The position numbers were made by a program, and so were the translations under genes. From NCBI RefSeq assembly GCF_900103195.1, contig NZ_FMWU01000004.1, positions 124,001 through 188,000 on the forward strand: a DNA stretch of 64,000 nt. The letters run 5' to 3'. Below the pieces are notes generated by a model. That model worked only from the letters and a program-made list of their open reading frames with translations. It searched no databases and was not told the DNA's origin. The stretch comes from Methylobacterium sp. UNC378MF (GTDB lineage Bacteria; Pseudomonadota; Alphaproteobacteria; Rhizobiales; Beijerinckiaceae). Below, piece after piece: positions 35,364 through 43,249 of this stretch (position 1 is its first letter; every line of letters starts with the position of its first letter).

Positions 35364-37289
35364 ATGACACCGGTAGCCTTGGGCTCAACCCAGACGGGAT
35401 CGTCGGCGGTCGACGGGTGGGTGCCGCGCCTTCGAGGATGGTTAGTCCTCCTGCCGTTTCTCGGCCTCTGCACCGGCCTGTCGGCACAGGCGCTCGCGCA
35501 GCCTGAGGCTGCCGCTTGGGCCTTCATGCTCCCGACGCTCGCGGTGCTCGCCATCCTGGCGATCCAGATCGTCACGAGTCTGGCGCGGGGCGATATCGGC
35601 CTCGATCTCGTCGCCCTGCTCTCGATGAGTGGCGCCCTTGCTCTCTCGCAGCCGCTGGCCGCCGTCGTCATCGCCATGATGTATGCCGGCGGCCAGGCGC
35701 TGGAAGCCTATGCGGCCGGCCGTGCCGGCAGGGCCATGACAGCGCTGATCGCGCGCCAGCCGCGCAGCGCCCTGCGCGAGGATGGCGGCGCGTTGACGGA
35801 GGTGCCGCTCGCGGCGCTGGTTCCGGGGGACCGCATCCTGGTGCGCGTCGGCGACGTCGTACCCGTCGACGGGCGGATCGCGGCGGGGCGCGCCGTGCTC
35901 GATCAGTCGAGCCTCACCGGCGAGGCGATGCCGGTCAGCATCGGTGCGAACGAGTCCGTGCTCAGCGGCACGGTCAACGCCGGCACGCCGTTCACCTTAG
36001 TGGCGGAGCGACCTGCGGCCGAGAGTACCTACGCAGGCATCGTCCGGCTGGTCGAGGCGGCGCGGGCTCGCAAGGCGCCGATGGCCCGCTTGGCCGACCG
36101 CTACGGGCTCGCCTTCCTCGGCCTCACGCTGCTGATGTCCGGCGGTGCCTGGATCGTCTCGGGCGATCCCCTGCGGGGCCTGGCCGTCCTGGTGGTCGCC
36201 ACGCCGTGCCCGCTGATCCTGGCGGTGCCCGTCGCGCTCGTGTCCGGCCTCTCGCGCGCGGCCGGCATCGGCGTCCTCATCAAGGGGGGCGGGGTCCTGG
36301 AGATGCTGGCGAAGATCCGCGTCCTCATCGTCGACAAGACCGGCACCCTGACCCGCGGCATCGCCCGTCTGATTCGCGTCAGGACCCTCGCGGCGCCCGA
36401 CGAGGCCGAGGTCCTGCGGCTCGCGGCATCCCTCGATCAGGCCTCCGGCCACCCGGTGGCGCGCGCATTGGTCGATGAGGCGCGCCGACGTGGCCTGGCG
36501 CTGGCGCAGCCCGAGGAGGCCACGGAAACGGCGGGTGAAGGCGTGAGCGGCCTGGTGGAGAAGTTGCACGTCGTCGTCGGCGGGCCGCGCTTCATGACGA
36601 GGCTGGGAATCCACTTCGAGCCGGTGGACGGGGAACGAAGCCGCGCGACGGCCGTGGCGACGGTGCTGGTCGCCATCGACGGCACGCCTGCCGCCGTGCT
36701 GGAATTCGCCGATCCGCTGCGAACCGATGGCGGCAAGGCACTCGTGGCGCTGCGCGCTTGCGGGATCGAGCGGGTGGTGCTCGCGACCGGTGACCGGCGC
36801 AACGTCGCCGAGACGCTCGTCGCCGGTCTCCCGATTGACGCCGTCGCGGCGGACCTCGACCCAGCCGACAAGTCCGGCATTGTGGGCGCCGAGCGCCGGA
36901 ACGGTCCCGTCATGATGGTCGGCGACGGGGTCAACGACGCCCCCGCCCTGGCGGCAGCCGATCTCGGCGTGGCCCTCGGCGCCAAAGGCGCGGCGGCGGC
37001 CGCCGAGGCGGCGGACGTCGTACTGCTGGTCGACAGTCTCGCACCGCTGCCCCAGGCCATCCGCATCGCCAGGCGCGCCCGCTCGATCGCGCTCCAGAGC
37101 GTGTGGGCTGGCCTCGGGTTCTCGATCGCCGGCATGGTCGCCGCGGCCTTCGGCTACCTCTCACCCCTGCAGGGGGCGCTTCTGCAGGAAGTCATCGACG
37201 TCGCCGTGATCCTCAACGCCATGCGGGCCCTCGGCGGTTCGCCGGGCGAGCGCCTGCAAACGGCGCAGGATGCCCCGTGCCGTCCTTGA
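35364..37289 (+). CDS. Heavy-metal P-type ATPase without N-terminal metal-binding domain
   Basis: Protein of 641 residues of the P1B class. Actuator motif SLTGEAMPV; membrane metal site TPCPL (280-284) instead of the CPC of copper pumps; phosphorylation Asp324 in DKTGTLTRG; ATP-domain GHPVARAL; hinge MVGDGVNDAPAL. The N-terminus goes straight into membrane helices, with no CxxC or His-rich domain. The transported metal cannot be read from the sequence. ATG 35364 is preferred over TTG 35346. It is preceded by a FixK-type box, like its neighbours, and followed by a universal stress protein. Confidence 0.87.
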   Translation: MTPVALGSTQTGSSAVDGWVPRLRGWLVLLPFLGLCTGLSAQALAQPEAAAWAFMLPTLAVLAILAIQIVTSLARGDIGLDLVALLSMSGALALSQPLAAVVIAMMYAGGQALEAYAAGRAGRAMTALIARQPRSALREDGGALTEVPLAALVPGDRILVRVGDVVPVDGRIAAGRAVLDQSSLTGEAMPVSIGANESVLSGTVNAGTPFTLVAERPAAESTYAGIVRLVEAARARKAPMARLADRYGLAFLGLTLLMSGGAWIVSGDPLRGLAVLVVATPCPLILAVPVALVSGLSRAAGIGVLIKGGGVLEMLAKIRVLIVDKTGTLTRGIARLIRVRTLAAPDEAEVLRLAASLDQASGHPVARALVDEARRRGLALAQPEEATETAGEGVSGLVEKLHVVVGGPRFMTRLGIHFEPVDGERSRATAVATVLVAIDGTPAAVLEFADPLRTDGGKALVALRACGIERVVLATGDRRNVAETLVAGLPIDAVAADLDPADKSGIVGAERRNGPVMMVGDGVNDAPALAAADLGVALGAKGAAAAAEAADVVLLVDSLAPLPQAIRIARRARSIALQSVWAGLGFSIAGMVAAAFGYLSPLQGALLQEVIDVAVILNAMRALGGSPGERLQTAQDAPCRP

Positions 37290-37308
37290 CGCCGGCCGCT
37301 TTCAGCGC

Positions 37309-37322
37309 TTGCGCTGGACAAA
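37309..37322. promoter_or_regulatory. Degenerate FixK-type box before universal stress protein
   Basis: TTGCGCTGGACAAA differs from the box at 44227 in the last half site (CAAA for TCAA). Centre 72 bp before the start. Weak on its own; the position matches the other boxes. Confidence 0.35.
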
Positions 37323-37386
37323 GGTGGGCCCCGCTGCCCCCGATAAGGCTGATCGACAACGGCATCGATGCCCGATGGAGGGGATT

Positions 37387-38199
37387 GTGGATTACGCAAA
37401 CATCCTCGTTTCCGTCGACCTCGGCGCGGCGGCACCAGACCGCGTACGTCTCGCCGCCGGGCTGGCCCGGCGCTTCGCCGCCACCCTCATCGGCGCGGCT
37501 GCCCACAAGGCTCCGGTCCCTTTCCTGGCGCGCGACGTCTACGAGGCCTCCCAGCGCGAGGAACGCAACATACGGCAGCTTCGCGAGATCCTCGAACTCG
37601 CGCACGCCATGTTCGAGCGCAGCGCCGGCGAGGGGACCGGCACGGAATGGCACGCTGCCCTTGCCGACCCGATCGCGCACCTCGTCGAGGAGGCGCGCGC
37701 TGCTGACCTCGTGGTGGTGGGCCGGCGCGGATCGAACGATGTTGATCCGGGCCCCCTCGGGGTGGCACCGGGTCGCGTGGCGATGGAGGCGGGCCGACCG
37801 GTGCTCGTCGTGCCGCCGCGGCTCTCGCAGCTGAAGGCGGCCCGCATCGTCGTCGCCTGGAAGGACAGCCCGGAAGCGCGGCGAGCCGTATCGGCGGTGC
37901 TGCCCCTCATCCGCGGCGCCGATGAGGTCTCCGTCGTGACCATCGGCGCGGAGGCCCGCCACCGGGGAACGGAGGATGTGGCCCGTCACCTCGCCCGTCA
38001 TGGCGCCCCTGTCACCGCGCATCGCCTGCCCGCGGCGGACGATGACAGCTCTGCAATCCTGCGTTTCGCCCTGCGTCAGGATGCCGATCTGGTCGTCCTG
38101 GGTGCCTACGGGCATTCCCGTTTGCGCGAGTGGATATTCGGCGGCGTCACGGGCGACCTCCTCGACGGCTCGCCGATCTGCAGCCTGATGTGTCACTGA
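37387..38199 (+). CDS. Tandem universal stress protein (UspA family) 1
   Basis: Protein of 270 residues with two Usp domains. The first begins NILVSVDLGAAAPDRVRLAAGLA; the second ends GAYGHSRLREWIFGGVT, an intact G-x2-G-x9-G nucleotide-binding loop, then a C-terminal SPICSLMCH. GTG 37387 (GGAGGGG just upstream) puts the start five residues before ILVSVDL, exactly as in the homologue at 47514; ATG 37375 is an alternative. Likely binds ATP and acts in stress survival. It lies behind the ATPase and a degenerate box. Confidence 0.85.
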   Translation: MDYANILVSVDLGAAAPDRVRLAAGLARRFAATLIGAAAHKAPVPFLARDVYEASQREERNIRQLREILELAHAMFERSAGEGTGTEWHAALADPIAHLVEEARAADLVVVGRRGSNDVDPGPLGVAPGRVAMEAGRPVLVVPPRLSQLKAARIVVAWKDSPEARRAVSAVLPLIRGADEVSVVTIGAEARHRGTEDVARHLARHGAPVTAHRLPAADDDSSAILRFALRQDADLVVLGAYGHSRLREWIFGGVTGDLLDGSPICSLMCH

Positions 38200-38387
38200 T
38201 GTTGGGCAGGCACCTCCTCCTCGGATCAGCGGTCCCACGCCATCTGCTCGCCGTGCCCGCCGCGGCGCAGGTTCGATCCGGATGACGCCATCGACTGCAC
38301 GGCTTATCTCAAGGCGCTGCGGTGAGGCTCGTTTTCGGAGCGACGGCGAAGTCGAGGACTCGATGAACCGGATTGGGAGACAGGGCC

Positions 38388-38792
38388 ATGGAAGGGTCGC
38401 TACTCTACGTCAGCCGTAGCCTGGCGACGCCGGCCGACGTCCTGGACATCGTCGAGATGTCGCGGTCCAGGAACGCCCGGCTTCAGGTCACGGGAGCGCT
38501 CGTCGCATCGCGAAGCCGGTTCGCGCAGATTCTGGAGGGTCCACGCGCCGGCGTGGACGCGCTCATGGACAGCATTCGTCGCGACTCGCGGCATTCGGGG
38601 GTCGAGGTTCTGCTGTACGACGACATCGCGCAGCGGCGCTTCGCCGACTGGACGCTGGCCTATTCCGGCGCATCCGTTTTCATCGATGGGCTGATCGCGA
38701 CGCTGACCGAACGGGTCCCGTCTCAACCGCATCCGGCCGACGTGCGCCGCTTGGTCCGTGGCATCGAGGAGCTTGCGCGAGCCCGGCTTTGA
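38388..38792 (+). CDS. Stand-alone BLUF blue-light photoreceptor
   Basis: Protein of 134 residues, essentially one BLUF domain. SLLYVSRS gives Tyr7, NARLQVTGAL gives Asn29, FAQILEG gives Gln47 and RRFADWTLAY gives Trp88: all FAD-contact and photoswitch residues are in place. The sequence resembles the AppA BLUF domain. There is no EAL, GGDEF or DNA-binding output; the last 35 residues are probably the capping helices. It must signal through a partner. GGGAGA precedes the ATG. No FixK-type box was seen upstream. Confidence 0.88.
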   Translation: MEGSLLYVSRSLATPADVLDIVEMSRSRNARLQVTGALVASRSRFAQILEGPRAGVDALMDSIRRDSRHSGVEVLLYDDIAQRRFADWTLAYSGASVFIDGLIATLTERVPSQPHPADVRRLVRGIEELARARL

Positions 38793-38831
38793 TGCGCGGG
38801 GCTCACGAGGCGCCGAGACCGCGGCGGCTTG

Positions 38832-39044
38832 TCACTCGACGAAGCCCCAACCGGCCTCCAGGGCGGCGAGCTCCTCCTCGTTCAGCGGGCCGGGCCACGC
38901 GATGCTGTTCGGCGCGCGCACCTGAGGCGGCACCTCCGCGGCCTCAGGCTTCGCCGGTACGGATTGGCTCGGTCGGCGCGCGGAGGGGCGGGCCCGCACC
39001 GCTTGGCCAGCCACATCTTTTCGCGAACATCTTCGCTTAAGCAT
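38832..39044 (-). CDS. Small hypothetical protein downstream of a universal stress protein
   Basis: Protein of 70 residues: a basic start (MLKRRCSRKDVAG), a Pro-rich middle, and a tidy end PNSIAWPGPLNEEELAALEAGWGFVE. GGAG lies 7 nt before the ATG. It starts 16 bp after the stop of the stress protein at 39061 and probably shares its transcript. No family recognised. Confidence 0.5.
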   Translation of the reverse strand: MLKRRCSRKDVAGQAVRARPSARRPSQSVPAKPEAAEVPPQVRAPNSIAWPGPLNEEELAALEAGWGFVE

Positions 39045-39060
39045 GGACGATCTCCGAAAC

Positions 39061-39921
39061 TCAGCGGGCGAGGAACAGCGGTGCTGGGCTGCCCCTCAGG
39101 AAGGACCGCGTCACGCCGCCGAAGAAGTATTCGCGCGTGGGAGAATGCCGGTAGGCGCCCATCACGATCATGTCGGCCCGGAACAGCCCGGCCTGGGCTC
39201 GAAGAGTGCCGGCGACGCTCTCCCCCCTCGGAAGGTCGTTGACGCTGACATTCACCCCGTGCCGCGCGAGGTGCGGCGCGAACTCGGCCCCTGGAACCGC
39301 CTCGTCGATCTCAGCCTCTGTGCCGACCGAGACGATCTCCACGGCCTCGGCCGCGCGCAGGAACGGCAGGGCGTCGTTGGCGGCCCGGGCGGCCTGGGCG
39401 CTGCCGTCCCAGGCGACGATGATCCGCCGCGCCGCGAAGGCATCGTGCCCCGGCGGGACAGCGATGACCGGGCGACCGCTTTGGAACAGCGCCTTCTCGA
39501 TCATCTCGCGGTCGAGGTCATAGGTCCGCGGGCCTATGTCCAGGATCGTCAGGTCGTGCAGGCGCGCGCGCCCGGCCAGCCGGTTCACGATCTCCGGATA
39601 GGGCAGGCTCGGCACCTCTGTCGTGCAGACCACCCCGGCCTGCACCGCGTCACCGGCCGAACGCTCCGCGATGGAGCGCGCGAGGGTGTCGAGGCGGCGG
39701 TCCATGACCGACACGCCTTCGCAGTCGAACTCGCCGAGCCACGCATCGTCGCCCGACAGGCGCCACGAGGCCGACTGGACGGTGAGGTGGGCGCCGGCGG
39801 CCTTGGCCAAGGTCAGGCCGTAGCCGATGGCCGAGGAGGCTTCTTCGCGCTCGCCCTCAACGGCGGTGCCGACGAGGACGTCGCGGATGCCGGCGAGCGA
39901 AGATGGGCTGGATCTGGACAT
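39061..39921 (-). CDS. Tandem universal stress protein 2, altered ATP loop
   Basis: Protein of 286 residues with two Usp domains (DVLVGTAVEGEREEA at the start; RRIIVAWDGSAQAARAANDALPF in the second). The second-domain loop reads GAYRHSPTREYFFGG, so the glycine of GxxGHS is Arg; the first domain is also degenerate. ATP binding is therefore doubtful. GGAGGTG precedes the ATG at 39919-39921. A perfect FixK-type box lies 63 bp upstream. Confidence 0.83.
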   Translation of the reverse strand: MSRSSPSSLAGIRDVLVGTAVEGEREEASSAIGYGLTLAKAAGAHLTVQSASWRLSGDDAWLGEFDCEGVSVMDRRLDTLARSIAERSAGDAVQAGVVCTTEVPSLPYPEIVNRLAGRARLHDLTILDIGPRTYDLDREMIEKALFQSGRPVIAVPPGHDAFAARRIIVAWDGSAQAARAANDALPFLRAAEAVEIVSVGTEAEIDEAVPGAEFAPHLARHGVNVSVNDLPRGESVAGTLRAQAGLFRADMIVMGAYRHSPTREYFFGGVTRSFLRGSPAPLFLAR

Positions 39922-39977
39922 GAGGCACCTCCGATTCGGGTCGGCCACATGGTTCGTCCCGTCGCGGTCGGTCGGCC

Positions 39978-39991
39978 TTGATCCACCTCAA
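39978..39991. promoter_or_regulatory. FixK/FNR-type box between usp2 and fixL-like gene
   Basis: TTGATCCACCTCAA is a perfect TTGA-N6-TCAA. Centre 63 bp before the stress-protein start on the minus strand; 203 bp from the fixL-like start on the other side. Confidence 0.65.
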
Positions 39992-40187
39992 GCGCCGTGT
40001 TCAGAACGTGATGCGCTTGTGCACCGATCCAGGCGTAGTGGGACGCCGGATGCGAGCGCCGTCCGACGGCTATTGCAGGTTGAAAAATCGCTGTAGTTTC
40101 GCGCTCGCCTGACGCGCGCGGTCCGAGACACGGCCACGGTCGGTTCCTGGCATCGCGGCTCGCCGGACGGTTTGGGGGCGAACGACG

Positions 40188-40844
40188 ATGAACCCCGTCG
40201 AGACGGCCATCGGTGACCGGACCAAGGGCTGCCGCCTGCTGGCGCGGCGGGATGCGGTCCCCGTCGCCGGGACACTGGGCGCCCTCGGAAGAACCGCCGA
40301 GCGGGCGGTGCGAGCCGGCCGGATCATCCGTCGCCTGCACGAATTCGTCACCCGTGGCGAGACGGAAAGGCGGCGCGTGTCGGGCGCGCGGTCGATCGAG
40401 GAAGCCACCGCCCTGGCGCTGGTCGAGGCCCGCGAGCGGGGCGTCGTCACGCGCCTCGTTGTGAATCGGGAGGTTGGTTCCATCCTGGCCGACCGCGTGC
40501 AGCTGCAGCAGGTGCCGGTGACGCTGACGCGCAATGGGCGCGCGCCGAGGCAGCCGGGCGACCGACGCGAAATGACGGTCGAAGCCGGGCCTGTCGAGCC
40601 GGCGACCGTCGAGATCCCCGTCTCCGACAAGGATCCCGGCATCGCGGACGCGGTTGCCGACAGGCTGTTCCAGCCATTCGTCACGACCAAGCCGAACGGG
40701 ATGGGCGGCGGGCTCTCGATCTGCCGTACCATCGTCGAGGTGCATGGCGGCCGCCTGAAGGTGGAACGCAACGGCGCCGGCGGGGTCACCTTCCGGCCGA
40801 CCGTCCCGGCCGCGCATGACGGGGACGCGTCCCATGTCCACTGA
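40188..40844 (+). CDS. Truncated FixL-like histidine kinase (HATPase only)
   Basis: Protein of 218 residues that resembles only the C-terminal part of FixL. RAGRIIRRLHEFVTRGETE and DRVQLQQVPVTLTRN correspond to the second DHp helix and N-box, SDKDPGIADAV to the G1 box, and FQPFVTTKPNGMGGGLSICRTIVE to the F/G2 boxes. The heme PAS domain and the H-box (HELNQPL type) with the phospho-acceptor His are missing, and nothing upstream encodes them. The G1 box is altered (DKDPGI for DTGPGI). Start overlap with fixJ (11 bp) keeps the usual fixLJ order. Probably a decayed or repurposed kinase. Confidence 0.75.
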   Translation: MNPVETAIGDRTKGCRLLARRDAVPVAGTLGALGRTAERAVRAGRIIRRLHEFVTRGETERRRVSGARSIEEATALALVEARERGVVTRLVVNREVGSILADRVQLQQVPVTLTRNGRAPRQPGDRREMTVEAGPVEPATVEIPVSDKDPGIADAVADRLFQPFVTTKPNGMGGGLSICRTIVEVHGGRLKVERNGAGGVTFRPTVPAAHDGDASHVH

Positions 40845-41442
40845 CCTCGTACACGTCGTCGACGACGAACCTGCCATTCTGGATTCGGTCGCCTTCCTGC
40901 TTGAGACGGCGGGCTTCGAGGTGCGGCTCTACGAGGCCGGTACGGAATTGCTCGATCGACTGGCGAAATCGGCCGCCGGATGCGTGCTGACCGATATCCG
41001 CATGCCCGGCATCGACGGGCTGGAGCTACTCCGCCGCTTGAGATCGGCAGGGCACCGGTTGCCGGTGATCATGATGACGGGACACGGAGACGTTCCGCTC
41101 GCGGTGGAAGCGATGAAGCTCGGCGCCTGCGACTTCCTCGAGAAGCCGTTCGACGATGAGCCGCTGCTCCAGGCCCTGCACACGGCTCTGGGATGCGACG
41201 GACCGGCCGAACCGGTTGAGCCGGCATTGCGGGACTTCGTCCGGCGTGTCGGCACGCTGAGCGAGCGCGAGCGTCAGGTGCTGGACCAATTGGTGGCCGG
41301 CGGCACAAGCAAGGAAATCGGGCGCACGCTCGACATCAGCCCGCGTACCGTCGAAATCTACCGCGCCAAGCTGATGGCCAAGACGCAGGCGGCCAACCTG
41401 CAGGAACTTGTGCGCTGGTCGGTGTTGGCCGGCTTGACCTGA
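40834..41442 (+). CDS. fixJ: FixJ-type response regulator
   Basis: Protein of 202 residues. Receiver: VHVVDDEPAI acidic pocket, phospho-acceptor Asp54 (VLTDIRMPGIDG), MMTGHGDVPLAVEAMKLGACDFLEKPF; Asp54 is the same residue number as in S. meliloti FixJ. LuxR-type HTH: LSERERQVLDQLVAGGTSKEIGRTLDISPRTVEIYRAKLMAK. FixJ activates fixK transcription under low oxygen. It overlaps the fixL-like remnant, so it is co-translated with a kinase that cannot autophosphorylate by itself. Confidence 0.88.
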   Translation: MSTDLVHVVDDEPAILDSVAFLLETAGFEVRLYEAGTELLDRLAKSAAGCVLTDIRMPGIDGLELLRRLRSAGHRLPVIMMTGHGDVPLAVEAMKLGACDFLEKPFDDEPLLQALHTALGCDGPAEPVEPALRDFVRRVGTLSERERQVLDQLVAGGTSKEIGRTLDISPRTVEIYRAKLMAKTQAANLQELVRWSVLAGLT

Positions 41443-41521
41443 TCGGGATTGAGGCAAGTCAAGGCCGGTGCCGGCCCGCCCCGACAAAATCTCGGCCACG
41501 ATCCAGACCTACCCAACGCCC

Positions 41522-41926
41522 ATGTCGACTGTCATGCCATCTGCTGCTCCGGCCCTGATCTTCGTCGTCGACGACGACCCGGCCGTGCTGCACTCCACGC
41601 GCTTTCTCCTGGAAGGCGAAGGCCACGTGGTCCAGACCTTTGCCGACGGTCCCGAAGTGTTGGCCGCCTTTCCCGGCCGGAACCCCGCCTTCGTGTTGAT
41701 CGACCACGTCATGCCCGGGATGGACGGCCTTGAAGTGTACGGCCGGCTGCGGATCCTTGATGCCCACGTGCCCGTGATCCTGATTACCGGACATCCCGCC
41801 CCGGCGATCCGGAGCCGTGCCCGCGCGGCCGGCGTGCCTCTGTTCGAGAAGCCGCTCGCCTTCGATGCCCTGCTCGGCATGATCGCCGCCCACAAAGTCG
41901 CCGGGGCCGGGATGCATCGGGTTTGA
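41522..41926 (+). CDS. Single-domain response regulator (FixJ-family receiver)
   Basis: Protein of 134 residues, receiver only: FVVDDDPAVLHSTRFLLEGEG, phospho-acceptor Asp61 (VLIDHVMPGMDG), LITGHPAPAIRSRARAAG, LFEKPL. No output domain. About 80 bp after fixJ on the same strand, probably the same operon. Such receivers in rhizobia can act as phosphate sinks or kinase inhibitors; that role is inference. Confidence 0.82.
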   Translation: MSTVMPSAAPALIFVVDDDPAVLHSTRFLLEGEGHVVQTFADGPEVLAAFPGRNPAFVLIDHVMPGMDGLEVYGRLRILDAHVPVILITGHPAPAIRSRARAAGVPLFEKPLAFDALLGMIAAHKVAGAGMHRV

Positions 41927-42100
41927 AGGGCTTATTCGACGGTCGACCGTTGCGTGACTTCGCGAGCGCGGCGGCGAGCGCGGATCGGCTCATGGCGCAG
42001 ATCAAGGCGCCTCATGTGACGTCCCCGCACCGACGGATTTCCAGAGGGGCGGAGGCGGGGCGGACTGAACGTCGGTCCGGCGCGCGTCACCAAGCAGCCC

Positions 42101-42373
42101 TCACGCCCAGCGGCGGGAATATCGCGGGGCCAGGGTCTCGCAGGGATGGTGGAACACGTAATAGCCCAATGTTTCGGTGGCCTCCCGCGCGGGGGCGGGC
42201 AGGAAACCGAACGGAAGGCTGTCATCTTCGCGCACGGTCGCGCCGAAAATCCAATCGCCCGGTCGAACGAAGTTCGGGAGCGACATGGTCTCGCGCACGG
42301 CACAGCATAAGCCAGGCTGGCACCGGCGTTGGAACACCCGGTAGAGGGTCGGGGACACTGGCTTGGCCGGCAT
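42101..42373 (-). CDS. Hypothetical Cys-containing small protein
   Basis: Protein of 90 residues. N-terminal RRCQPGLCC, then SLPNFVRPGDWIFGATV and GYYVFHHPCETLAPRY. The composition looks like a real folded protein, but I recognise no family. AGGACGG lies upstream of the ATG. It follows the phasin-like gene on the same strand (80 bp gap). Confidence 0.42.
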   Translation of the reverse strand: MPAKPVSPTLYRVFQRRCQPGLCCAVRETMSLPNFVRPGDWIFGATVREDDSLPFGFLPAPAREATETLGYYVFHHPCETLAPRYSRRWA

Positions 42374-42452
42374 CAGGTCCGTCCTGGTGGTACCGCGTCG
42401 GACTGCGTCGAAGTGTGAGCGCCGGAGCCGCAGGTTGTCCCGGCGAGCCGTG

Positions 42453-42770
42453 TCAGGCCGCCTTCGCGGAGGCTGCCTCCGCGACCTCTTGAGAGAGCGT
42501 GATCGCCTCTGCTTGGTACGCAGCCACGCCCTGAGTCAGGAACGTCGTCTGAAGCGCGACGGCGGCCTTCAGCGAACCGCAGCCGCCCAGCGCCGCGAAA
42601 TGATCCGCCTGAGCCTGGAGGCGGCGACTCGTGAATCGTAGTGTCTCCGCGGCGATGCGCAGTGGCAGATCGACCGCCAGGGTGCACCAGGTGCCGACGC
42701 CGGCTTCGATGGCCTCGGCGGGACCGGCGAATGCCGAGATCCGTATCGGCGTCGCGTGCTGCGAATGCAT
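42453..42770 (-). CDS. Phasin-like protein
   Basis: Protein of 105 residues. The helical, Ala-rich body with LKAAVALQTTFLTQGVAAYQAEAITLSQEVAEAA resembles phasin_2-family proteins that coat PHA granules. It has a short N-terminus, and GGAGA 7 nt before the ATG. A perfect FixK-type box sits 64 bp upstream, so granule coating may be linked to oxygen limitation. It is short for a phasin. Confidence 0.65.
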   Translation of the reverse strand: MHSQHATPIRISAFAGPAEAIEAGVGTWCTLAVDLPLRIAAETLRFTSRRLQAQADHFAALGGCGSLKAAVALQTTFLTQGVAAYQAEAITLSQEVAEAASAKAA

Positions 42771-43249
42771 GGGGTTCTCCCTGATACTGGTTGGCGGCCA
42801 CCAGAGAGCGCACCCGGGGAGATGTCTTTGATTTAGGTCAAGCAAGCTTAGCCGCAAGCGGACTCTAAACTTCCGAGATACATAAGATAGACGGTCAAGC
42901 TCTTGCGGTTCGATGGCTGGCCAAGCCATCCAGCATCCTGAGCCAGAGAAAGGCTCCGTTCGACGGATTCGCGAGCCGTGGTGCGACGGACCGCCTGCCG
43001 CCCGGGCGCCGGCGCTTCCGAGCGGAAGCCGATGATGTGCCTCGGGAACAGGATGGAGGATATGATCCAGAGCCTGCTCGGAGAGCCCGCTCCCGCTCGC
43101 GCGCCCGTGGCGAAACGGCAGATCTGAGCCCGTCCTGTGCCGCTACGTAGTTGCCCGTACGCGGATCCCCTTAAGACACCGACCGGAATTTCGCCGATCT
43201 CCGATTGCCGCCACTCTCGCTGCTACCGACGCAGGTGAGGAGCGACGCG
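42771..43249. other. Divergent intergenic region
   Basis: About 480 bp between the phasin-like gene and the fixK-like gene. It holds the box at 42828. A 31-codon ORF from ATG 43032 is open but unsupported. No FixK or FixJ site could be assigned to the fixK-like gene itself. Confidence 0.4.
42828..42841. promoter_or_regulatory. FixK/FNR-type box before phasin-like gene
   Basis: TTGATTTAGGTCAA is a perfect TTGA-N6-TCAA, centre 64 bp before the phasin-like start. Confidence 0.65.

Noticed and set aside
38200..38387. Possible C-terminal gene fragment (DPDDAIDCTAYLKALR) before the BLUF gene
   Set aside because: No start, SD or family; one short frame is not enough.
43032..43127. 31-codon ORF before the fixK-like gene
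   Set aside because: Weak SD and no conservation evidence.
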